A stretch of DNA of 64,000 nt from Klebsormidium nitens (taxonomy: Eukaryota; Streptophyta; Klebsormidiophyceae; Klebsormidiales; Klebsormidiaceae), in the NCBI GenBank assembly GCA_000708835.1, contig DF236972.1, positions 264,498 through 328,497 on the forward strand, given 5' to 3'. The position numbers were made by a program, and so were the translations under genes. Under the pieces are notes generated by a model that ran no database searches, was not told where the DNA came from, and worked only from the letters and a program-made list of their open reading frames with translations. Of this stretch, positions 24,401-31,240 are shown piece after piece (position 1 is the first letter of the stretch; each line of letters starts with the position of its first letter).

Positions 24401-26170
24401 AGCCTGGTAGCGGGAATCGAATAGTCTCAGGAATGCTTTAATGTGCCTGTCTACGCTTCAAAAGCAATGGATTGTAAAAGAGAAGATACTTTGAAGTGTA
24501 GGTAAGAAGACGATTGTGAAGGAAGTCTTCCCCTTAGGAGGTGGCTCCGTCCTTAACTTCTGAAAGATTGCACACTCGAGGCTTCAAGAAGGATCAGGGG
24601 CTCTGACGAAAGACGAACGCACCACGCCGTCGGCTGCAAGATTGGGGACGATCAAAACATAGGAAATCCCAAAACATCAGGTTCGCACCACGAGAGGATC
24701 GCATACCATTTCGCAACACGCAGAGCGACTCCCAGTTACAATTTGGGATGCCGCCGCACCGTCCGGAGTTGTCCACTCCGCAGCACTGGTCCGACGCGTC
24801 CGAACAGCCGTTGTACACGCATTTACCGGTCATGTGGCACGCGCCGTCCTTGCCCCCCAGAGCGAGGCACGCGAGCGTCGAGCGGTCGCCGTAGCTGGGG
24901 AGCTGGCAGCTAACTGCGCGACCCAGGAATATAGAGCTTAAACAGTTTCTTAAACAAACTGCCACTTTTGGAAGACGTGGGAAGTCACACTGTTACATGA
25001 ATAAGTTGATCAAGTTGAAAAGACTTCAACAAACTGACTATACTTCCCTAATAATCGAAAAAGCGGAAGGCACTCGAAAGGTTGTTGTGTTGAGGGCGTC
25101 TACGTTCTTCATTGCACAGCCGCTCAGCAACGTTCTCGCAAATGCACCAAAGAAAAGATGGCTGTTTCGCAACAAAGAAGCATTGTAGTGAATTCGGGTG
25201 TCGCTTCAGAAAAGGGCCGAAGAGATTTGCGACTCACTGCTTGAGCATGTGCCGTACGAGAAGTTGCCGATGGTCGGGTGTGTAAACTGGTCCCAGACAC
25301 ATCCATGGCACAGGTTGCACGAGCCCTTGTTCGAGTATGACTTGCAGGGATCTGCAAAAGCAGGAGGGCATTCACACCAAGAGTAGAATTCTTGCAGAAG
25401 GTTTCGATCATGACATTGGTGGTTGACAGTGCTTGTAGCAGTGATTCACGAAGAGTACCTGTTACCTGAGCTGATACATTGTTGATACCCTAGTGTACTG
25501 TGTAGTGTGATTATAATCGGGCGAATCTTTAAAATTTTGGATCGCTGCTGCGCTCCGCATTTTTGCACTGTGCTGAAGGTAGTAGTTTTTCCAGCTTGGA
25601 CAAAAGGGTGGTGGTTGACTCAGCAGCGATTTTGATTCAGAAGAGTTCATCAGCAGTGGCATCACATGGTCAGTGCACCACTTTGCTGAAAATTACCTCT
25701 GTCATTGCAGCCGCATTTACCTCCTGATAGCTTTCTAAGACACCACCATCATGTTCACATGAGATACGCCAGAGTTTTTAAAGGTTGGCCCATACTTCTC
25801 CAAGCATTCTGCTCTGAAAACAGGTCCATAAAGAAAAGGCAAATAAAAAATGCAGACAATATCCACGTCAGTCCAGGTGTTCTCTCTTCTGCAATAATGC
25901 GTAGGTGGCAAGATTGGTTACAGACAGGAAACACTTGACGCTTGGCGGTTATAAAGTGTGATTGGCATAGTGGTTGTAAAGCGACTCACCGTTCAAAGGC
26001 TCGCACTCTGTTACCCAGCTGCACTGCTGCGACTTTTGGCAGGTATCCTCGTCAGTGAATAGGCACAAGTTAGTGCCCGGAAGCACGAGGCCCTGTCCGC
26101 GGACTGCTTGCAAAGCGCTCAGTGTTATCACAACGACCAGCCACAGAAATAACCCTGGACAAGGCCTCAT
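1..26170 (-). CDS. Giant secreted or surface mosaic protein (Cys-rich modules, beta-helix, REJ-like region), partial at its 3' end
   Basis: Thirty-one exons join with consistent phase: 25990-26170, 25238-25351, 24707-24913, 24003-24107, 23428-23640, 22920-23021, 22087-22296, 21637-21735, 20287-20493, 19491-19808, 18866-18973, 18082-18288, 17171-17428, 15393-16576, 14930-15019, 14416-14493, 13936-14010, 13451-13541, 12903-13016, 12440-12589, 9087-12068, 8386-8622, 7098-8056, 6067-6621, 4850-5428, 4067-4273, 3213-3489, 2518-2782, 1772-2018, 925-1215 and 1-480. All use AG acceptors and GT donors, and no stop interrupts the 11.19 kb joined frame except for a possible one-base slip near position 60-110. 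Residues 1-25 form a signal peptide. Then come Cys modules (about 27-776), beta-helix (777-2763), a second Cys block (2764-2948), a REJ-like region (2949-3570) and a Ser/Pro tract. The likely role is a cell-surface or wall adhesin or receptor (inference). A GPS/PLAT/polycystin-type C terminus could lie beyond the left edge. It may be annotated elsewhere as several genes. Confidence 0.8.
925..5428 (-). other. REJ-like (receptor for egg jelly) region, six exons
   Basis: Exons 4850-5428, 4067-4273, 3213-3489, 2518-2782, 1772-2018 and 925-1215 give 622 residues with consistent phases. Features typical of REJ regions of polycystin-1 and sperm receptors are visible: VVLDASLSSDPSGRPL followed by YYWTL, a second ALVLIVDASDPDDP, TYQWTFV, FTVPRYTLKPGVFTFYAL and PLSYEIGY. 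In animals this region precedes a GAIN/GPS autoproteolysis site and often a polycystin channel (family knowledge). Here that part would lie beyond position 1. The assignment rests on motif recognition, not a search. Confidence 0.65.
6067..6621 (-). other. Second Cys-rich block between beta-helix and REJ-like region
   Basis: A single phase 0-0 exon encodes 185 residues with about 26 cysteines. Two halves look alike: CRGNSDCARSQTC with later CACDPLTGTRGC, and CGTSADCPVNRIC with later CSCDRGTGVAGC. This suggests an internal duplication of an EGF- or WAP-like disulphide domain; the family is not certain. It acts as a spacer between the two large regions. Confidence 0.65.
7098..8622 (-). other. 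Beta-helix end and unit 6 (two exons)
   Basis: Exon 8386-8622 continues the fifth unit with FELGGAVFAEG, FQNN and FVGN. Exon 7098-8056 finishes it and begins a sixth unit with the leader CPPPVIPFVSGAF, then STEAQLRYAM and SPLP, followed by GGAVSL, GGAVFA, GGALYL and GGAVSL coils. The introns at 9086 and 8385 both cut inside GGA motifs, so GGAV and GGAIYV are rebuilt only by splicing. This supports the exon joins. Confidence 0.75.
9087..12068 (-). other. Beta-helix units 2-5 in one 2982-nt exon
   Basis: The exon encodes 994 residues with no intron. Four long units each begin with a leader: DCAPPVIPIGRGIY (12068), the IDGVYYVTSETDF region (about 11.2 kb), CPSSVLPRRLDGAY (about 10.3 kb) and PPPVLPSGGTF (about 9.48 kb). 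Each leader runs into [ST]-DV-x-L...PLP-x-[IV]. Within units, short coils carry about fourteen GGA[VL] motifs and many FxxN motifs (FVGN, FAGN, FTGN, FSGN). These are hallmarks of right-handed beta-helix proteins, notably the chlamydial polymorphic membrane protein repeat. An extracellular adhesive or scaffold role is inferred. Confidence 0.75.
12440..16576 (-). other. Beta-helix unit 1 of the giant gene (seven exons)
   Basis: Exon 15393-16576 encodes the unit leader (ESELRAALG, then DIQLSGPLPP), a Ser/Pro insert of about 300 residues, and the continuation SGAGLFNIITVVNG. Exons 14930-15019, 14416-14493 and 13936-14010 are 90, 78 and 75 nt, all phase 0, and encode about one coil each with GGAVV, SGAAVFI or SGGAVYV and FSNN, FVNN or FVGN. 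Exons 13451-13541 (SGGAIIL, FQDN), 12903-13016 (GAIHVD, FLNN) and 12440-12589 complete the unit. This modular exon-per-coil layout contrasts with the single 2982-nt exon that follows. The acceptor of exon 12440-12589 (ctcggag) and its donor (gtgcgc) are the weakest used. Confidence 0.65.
15530..16430 (-). repeat. Coding Ser/Pro minisatellite, 24-bp core unit (TSAQPSPS)
   Basis: About 300 residues of Ser/Pro/Ala/Thr are encoded within one exon. The middle part, about 15640-16010, is a clear minisatellite whose 24-bp unit encodes variants of S-[PA]-S-T-S-A-Q-P. On the plus strand it is seen as repeated gctgacgtcga. Such tracts are typical of extended, O-glycosylated (hydroxyproline-rich) spacers in algal wall proteins (family knowledge; the modification is inferred). 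Unit number is probably polymorphic. Confidence 0.85.
17171..17428 (-). other. Cys-rich module 7 (A and B fused), leading into the beta-helix
   Basis: This 258-nt exon begins DPCHGVTTRNAC with CAW and continues through a B half that lacks the usual CC and C-x-W-x(3)-C ending. Instead it ends with CPPAISPCDDGVYYG, the same C-P-P-x-I-P...G-x-Y/F signature that opens the long beta-helix repeats at 12068, about 10.3 kb, 9.48 kb and 7.85 kb. The exon therefore contains the domain boundary. Confidence 0.65.
17512..17630 (-). pseudogene. Decayed partial duplicate of the 17171-17428 exon
   Basis: This intronic stretch repeats the acceptor and first part of the exon starting at 17428. Read after its cag it gives DPCHGVTTKNACLSTGPC and then a stop codon. 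It lies immediately 5' of the intact exon. It is probably a relic of a tandem duplication and is not expected to be spliced in. Confidence 0.65.
18082..18973 (-). other. Cys-rich module 6 (exons A and B)
   Basis: Exon A (18866-18973) begins DPCWDLLDDSAC and has CHW. Exon B (18082-18288) begins VSNPCSVANSDARVC, has DICCG and ends CVFDDSCEIKTG, where the usual Trp is replaced by Phe. Phases are again 1-1. Confidence 0.7.
19491..19808 (-). other. Cys-rich module 5 (A and B fused in one exon)
   Basis: One 318-nt phase 1-1 exon contains both halves that are separate exons in most other modules. It begins DFCANWKTKADC, has CLW, passes through CFTGNNAC, where the intron would fall, then DQCC, and ends CSWAPQCNLRWG. 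The missing intron lies exactly at the A/B boundary glycine. Confidence 0.7.
20287..21735 (-). other. Cys-rich module 4 (exons A and B)
   Basis: Exon A (21637-21735) begins DPCWLGSFSRPEC with CSW. Exon B (20287-20493) begins AVSPCWDGNANERAC, has DTCC and ends CVWETYCSLRYG. The intervening 1.1-kb intron contains several degenerate copies of the acceptor and start of exon B, near 20600-20660, 20740-20830 and about 21030-21090. Confidence 0.7.
20590..20840 (-). pseudogene. Degenerate partial copies of the 20287-20493 exon
   Basis: Two copies of the acceptor and start of the exon at 20493 lie just 5' of it. The one near 20740-20800 reads SPCWDGNINEHAC and soon meets a stop. The one near 20600-20660 has lost the Cys-Trp start. 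Both keep the flanking intron sequence (ctgacggctgcgag, gtcagc). A fainter third copy is near 21030-21090. Confidence 0.6.
22087..23021 (-). other. Cys-rich module 3 (exons A and B)
   Basis: Exon A (22920-23021) begins DPCWAHDRTSC and has CHW. Exon B (22087-22296) has VCPLELDDPAQC, DKCCG and ends CDWNPYCELIIG. The intron between them carries a truncated extra copy of the 5' part of exon B at about 22400-22464. Confidence 0.7.
22400..22464 (-). pseudogene. Truncated extra copy of the 22087-22296 exon
   Basis: After a tag acceptor this segment reads VSPICPLELDDLAQCNALVDP, nearly identical to the start of the exon at 22296, and then similarity stops abruptly. It is a recent partial duplication on the 5' side of the intact exon, like those near 17.5 and 20.7 kb. 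Confidence 0.65.
23428..24107 (-). other. Cys-rich module 2 (exons A and B)
   Basis: Exon A (24003-24107) begins DTCAGVVSQTQC, has CQW and ends GYCFNG. Exon B (23428-23640) begins VANPCGIERRDPTAC, has FECC and ends CYWKSYCLEVWG. The exon phases, the paired cysteines and the terminal C-x-W-x(3)-C motif match the neighbouring modules. Confidence 0.7.
24707..25351 (-). other. Cys-rich module 1 (short exon A plus long exon B)
   Basis: Exon A (25238-25351) begins DPCKSYSNKGSC and contains a C-x-W core. Exon B (24707-24913) contains the double-cysteine DQCCG and ends CNWESLCVLRNG. Both exons begin and end in phase 1, so the pair can be duplicated or lost without disturbing the frame. The dense, evenly spaced cysteines suggest a small disulphide-bonded extracellular domain. 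I do not recognise the family. Confidence 0.7.
25990..26170 (-). other. Exon 1 of the giant gene: signal peptide and first Cys motif
   Basis: The start codon at 26170 opens a classic secretory leader: basic MRPCPG, a hydrophobic core FLWLVVVITLSAL, then a short polar stretch with cleavage likely after AVRG. The mature part holds one condensed Cys motif with the terminal pattern C-x-W-x(3)-C-x(4)-G that recurs in the later modules. The exon ends in phase 1 (G followed by gtgagt), which sets the phase shared by all the Cys-module exons downstream. The leader makes this a secure N terminus and places the protein in the secretory pathway. Confidence 0.8.
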
Positions 26171-27990
26171 ATTTCCAGGCCCCAGATTGGATTGCAGGTA
26201 GCAACCATCTCAGGGTGGTGATAAGTGAGTGGTATGGGGCGAAAAGAAGTAGTCAGGGTAAATGTTACACAACGTAGCGTGCAGCTTTGCAGAGCTCGTC
26301 TGAGCTAGAGCTGACTAGCTTTACAGTGACTTCAAAAAGAGCTCATGCACAATTTCTCCACCTCTTGTCTTGGATGCTCTCAATTGGTCCTTGTTGCTTA
26401 CTCTAGCTGCATGCCACCATAATCCTGTAATCTAGTTTGCTCCTTGACTAGCTCTTCAAGAGCTCAGAATATCTGGATAAAAGCATTCTAGGAAGTCAGG
26501 GTCAGAATCAAAATCTGTTCAGGAGCTAGACAGGTGGCTCCTTTCAAATCTCTCTAGAGCTCATTCAATTGAAGGCTCCCTTTTTTTTCCTGCCTCACAT
26601 TCGCAACAAGTTGCTTCTGACCAGGCTTTAACTGAGAACTTGAACAGCATGATGAAGTTGACCCGCATGACCTTCTCACAAGCGACCCAGTCACTAGAAA
26701 CGAAGCTCACGACAAGAGCCAGGTGGAGGAAAACGCTAACTGCACTCAGGCCCGAGCTCCAAACGCCTCCACGCGAGCTCTTAGCGACTACTAGGTAGGT
26801 ACATACCGTAAGTACTTAGCTTGGGGTACCTACTGTCCACTGTTAGTTTCAGTACGCAGAGCCTTCAATTGTACGGTTGTACCTATCTAAAAAAGTACTA
26901 ATACCGTAGATACTAGAGACACTCCTAATTCGCACCACCTTGGTGCGAATATTTATTTTTGAAGGTTTTGTCATTTCGTACCAGCATCGTCGACTTTATT
27001 AAAATTTTCGTTTTTGGCTTTTTTGCCTTGGTTTTGCCATTTTTTGGGCTGCCAGAGGATTTATTTTCGTTTCGCGTTTTCACACTTAAGTCGATACTTA
27101 GTTTTTCAATTTTCGCAAGGCCTAAAAATAATTAATTTAGTGCGAATTAGGAATGTCTCTACGGTACACACTAGGTACCTACCAATGCTGTATGGCTAAG
27201 TAGGCATTGTCATTGCAGGCTCGGACTCGCCCCGGGAGCGCGCATAATCATGAAACGACATCGCAGCCGTCGGTAAGATCATCGGATGACGCAGGTGAAA
27301 GCGGGTATCAAAGTTCAACTGCCGGTTCGTACCTGCTAACTTGTACTGTACCGTTAAATTACATCGCGGCCGCGACGCGCAAGCTTTGCGCGCGGCGGGC
27401 CGCACTTGGTGCATGATTGGACGACGGTGAAGCGGCGCTGGCCGCACCCGCCCATTGGACGGTCGTATGGCCAATAGCTCGTTTCCGAATAGACGGAATT
27501 CTGAATGAAGCCTTTCATTACGCTAGTAGGATTATCAGATGTAGTGCCGCGCGCCAATGGCCTCCTTTCGGATGAACGTCGATCTCACAATTCAGACACT
27601 GTTATTCTCTTTTCGATCTTGAATATGGTAAGTCAAATCACTTGGCGCTTTTCACCGTCAATAATCTGCTTGTGACTCGAAACAACTAAGGTTTACATGC
27701 TAGCCACAGTCTCAGGCCTCGAAACGACCAGAAAGCTGTCCGTGCAAGTATCGAACTCGCAAGAATCGTGCAGCATGGAAAAAAAGATTTTGAAGAACCG
27801 TACCCTCGCTTGCTGACTAAGGACATTGTACCCAGACAAGTGCACGCATCTCATGAGACCTCATCTCTGTTAACAACAGAATAGCCAATCAACCAGATGA
27901 ATGTCGATCACTATAAGTGGACGAAATACACAGTATTTCTGTTGCAAAACGAGCCGTGAATGCTAAGATTTTAAACGGGTGACAGACACC
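26171..27990. other. Intergenic region between the giant gene and the DHHC gene
   Basis: No convincing coding exon was seen. It must contain the promoter of the giant gene (from 26171 upward) and the 3' end of the DHHC gene. A MITE-like element occupies 26902-27166. Short ORFs here have no recognisable protein character. Confidence 0.5.
26902..27166. mobile_element. MITE-like element, TA flanks, about 27-bp terminal inverted repeats
   Basis: The left end has TACCGTAGA, then (after a 7-bp insertion) gacactcctaattcgcac. The right end is the complement, gtgcgaattaggaatgtc then tctacggTA. The interior is AT-rich and non-coding. A TA on each side suggests a Tc1/mariner (Stowaway-like) type of insertion. 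At 265 bp it has no transposase and is non-autonomous. Confidence 0.65.
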
Positions 27991-30389
27991 TCACCCGGCC
28001 TTCTTGTGTTCCGAAAATTGCCCGGTTCGAGGCCACCGAGGCAACAGCCAGTGCCACCACCGCCCGCCCCGACCCTTACCGAGTACCCGGTCCAACTTTC
28101 TAAGCCTCCCCGCCCAAGTGCTCTCGACCACTCTTCCCGGAACGATGTCCCCGGTAACAACCACCGGGACCCTTCGCATCACATCAATTGCGGTCTCGCC
28201 CAAGAAGATTCCCTCTAATTGCTGCTTCAGTAGGAATCCCGCCCCAATAACCACTCCAAAGCTCATGAACGTGAGGTAGAACGAAGCAACTAGCCGGACG
28301 CTAACCCGGACTCGAACCAGCAAAAGCAGCCCTAGAACGTCCCTGATCGTCGGGATCTTGTCCGGGAAGCCGCTCCACAGCTCCCTGCCAGCGCGTGAGA
28401 CGGCCGTCAGTTCTGGCAGCAGTTTGTACAGGGCCCACGTGCCCATGCACATTGCGTATGTGCAGCCGAGGATAGCGTACAGGAGCAGCAGCATGAAGGC
28501 GCGCTGGTTGTCGGCGCCCACGCAATTCGCTATCTGCAAAGACAGAGGTTATGGTTGTTAGATCATTCGGAAAGCCCCTTTCCGTCGTCATTTTGAGGCC
28601 TACACGGACGATTCCAGTCCTGTGAAGGTTCAAAGCCCTGATCTGCTCGTTAGCAGATCTCGAAACTACGAGTCAGGAACTCCGCAGCAAAGCGGAGCTA
28701 CTAACTGGCGGCAACAGACCTTTTAGGGAGAGATTTTCGAGGTATCGACCACGGGGTTCGTTCCCCGTTCCAAAAGGAAGGGCTCAGAGCAGATTCAAAA
28801 GCTACGCCCATAAGCTTCAATAATGCGCGGGAAGGGGCTAACATGGTCTCGCACCTGAATAAGAATCAAATGCATTTACGTCAGACTCGTTTGAGACAAA
28901 AGTGAGGGCAGCTCTTTATGTCGCTTTTTGACGCTGCACTTCGGAGGAAAGCGTCAAAGAGGAGGAAAAAGGAATAGTCGATGAAGATCACTTACGAACG
29001 GACAGTGATGGTCCATCCCCATGACGCATGCTCTGCACGCCCGGCAATGGTGCGCCCTGCTCGGCTTCGGCTGCTCACACCTGCACAGAAGCAGGAAGAG
29101 CAACTTGGATGGGAATCGGTCCGCATTTGAAAAGAACTCGTTTCGAAGGTTAACTCACAAGAATGCTGGTTGGAAGGATGGTCCACTTCGACACTTTGAC
29201 TCCGGCCTTCAACGATTCAGCCTATTGTACTCTAATAGCAGAATGCAGCGAAAGATGGACGGGCCTCTGCAAGCCACGAACCAGCAGGAATAGGAAACTC
29301 CAGATCCTGATGTTGACGATATGCTTCGAACGCTGCTGTATCGTCAGATTACTATGAATCTGGACATTCACTTCGTCCTAACGATGACTTTCAAAAGCTC
29401 GGGGTTCAGATGTGAACTACGACCAAATAGCTGGACACAACATAGAATCACGTTCCGAAAATCTACCGAGATACAAGAAGCGCTCGTGCAGGCATCATCA
29501 CTTGTTCTACCATTGAGAGCCACGCCTTTAGGGGCTCACTGAACACAGAAGGTGCAGTCGTCCAAGGCCCCCTGGGGCGCCAGGCTGGCGGAACCGAACG
29601 GGAGCGGGGGCACCGTTCCGGGGGATCCCTTGGCAGCCGCCCAAAAGTTGAAAAAGATGTTGAAGGTGACGAGGCAGACAATGGCAGAGTGAAGGTAGAA
29701 GGTGGGGGTGGAGAAGGAAGGGAAGACGACTGGGAAGATCGCTGCGACACCTCCACCTGTGAGGGGCAGAATGGGCAGTGTAAGTTGTGTGTCAACTGTG
29801 CTTTGTTGTTGAACACTACAACGTGTATAGGACGGGGAGGCTGCAGATGTACATCGACTCTGAAACATATCAAACCCAGAATCTTTGTCGTGACATCACT
29901 CCAGGATGGAAGAATTGCTCAGAGCCGAATGTAGTGAATGTTAGTGAACTGTCATCTGTCTCCTGCTCTCTCGACCGCTTGGTCTTCTGCCTTTCTTTTG
30001 CAATGACAACCACTTCAATGAGACTGTCAGAGGCTTGAAAGTGTTGTGAACCGAGTTTCGAGTGGTTTGTCACACTTGGCAACTTCTGGAAAAATCACCA
30101 AATGTGCCATAAATGTCACCCATGCACACCAATGCACAGCCAAGTAGAACTCTGGCAAGGGCCGTTCCTCACCGATGATCAAGAGTATCAAAAGCACCAG
30201 CGCCGATGACGTCGCCAGGTCCCGCAGCCAGAACCACTTTACGCAGCGTGGATCACTCCTAGGCTGTTGCCTCTCCAAAGTGATCGCCCCACACCAACCG
30301 CATTTGAAAGTGGCTGTAGGGCCTGGAAGGGCGACTTCTAAACCGCAGCCCCAGCACATGGCGGTGGCGCCTGGCTGAGTTGCGGCCAT
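27991..30389 (-). CDS. DHHC-type protein S-acyltransferase (PAT11-like)
   Basis: Four exons (30173-30389, 29540-29756, 28996-29080, 27991-28533) join in phase to 353 residues. The product transfers palmitate from acyl-CoA to protein cysteines on membranes. The N terminus carries [10 protein letters not shown] and [10 protein letters not shown], the zinc-ribbon-like pair of plant PAT11/PAT09-type enzymes. Hydrophobic segments follow, then [21 protein letters not shown] and the catalytic MDHHCPFIANCVG, split across exons 2-4. Two more membrane segments follow in the last exon. The canonical TTxE motif is not evident; GETAID sits at that place. The tail ends in a basic HKKAG. An upstream in-frame ATG at 30398 adds three residues. 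The gene diverges from the OST3/6 gene at 31241. Confidence 0.85.
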
Positions 30390-31240
30390 CTTGAACAAGC
30401 ACTAATTGAACACTGGTGCTTCTGCTGTCTAATCTGATAGAATATTATAGACTGGAGGGCGCCCCATGCCCCAATTTTTCTAAAATGTGCAGTGTTGGTT
30501 CCAAAACTTTGCACGCTCCTGCATTCTAGGTTGCGGCCAAATCTATCCTTTCTTTCTTAATCGGCTGAACCCTAAAGCCTTGTGAATAAAGGCGCGTGAA
30601 ATACGCCTTGCTTTGGAGTCATCTGCACCGATCGGTTCTACGAGACAAACCCATCAGATTCTTCAGTCAGCATGATTGTAAGACTATGGAAGCAATGCTG
30701 AGCTCCGATGAAGCTTTCAGCTGTTCTACAGTCAATTCAATGCTGCCTTCGCAGCCACCATCGTTCAGCAATGAAAGGACCAATTGGGCCTCTAGCTAAG
30801 AAAGCTTTCCACCTCAAGGTTAAGCTAAGCACTAGTCGCGCCGCTGGCCATTGTGCTCAATGGCTCCAAACCAAGCCACTGGGCACTGCGTTGATGGGAC
30901 AAGGGGAAGCGCCAAGGTGGTTCAAAGAGCAGATTGCAATGCTACTTGCCTCGAAATCACCCTGAGCATCAGCACATGCACAGCAAATCCATGCTCGTGA
31001 ACCAAGATCGTGCTTATTCATCAAGCGGATATTACGGAGGTGCTTTGCAATGTAACTTGGCACATAAGCGCCTAGCAGCGTTACCCCCACTTTATGCTGG
31101 ACGGCGTCTCAGAGTATTCTGTGTCCCAGAACTCGTGCCTTCCTTCAAGTTCTGCCTTGATCTGGAGTTCTGGACCTGAAGGCTGAAGTACGAAGTTGGA
31201 ATTGAATCGGGAATCAAATCGAGCGTCAAGGGAAGGGGAA
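30390..31240. promoter_or_regulatory. Shared divergent promoter region of the DHHC and OST3/6 genes
   Basis: About 850 bp separates the two start codons, which point away from each other. No exon was recognised. Both 5' UTRs and promoters must lie here; I see no clear TATA box at a decisive position. Confidence 0.4.
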
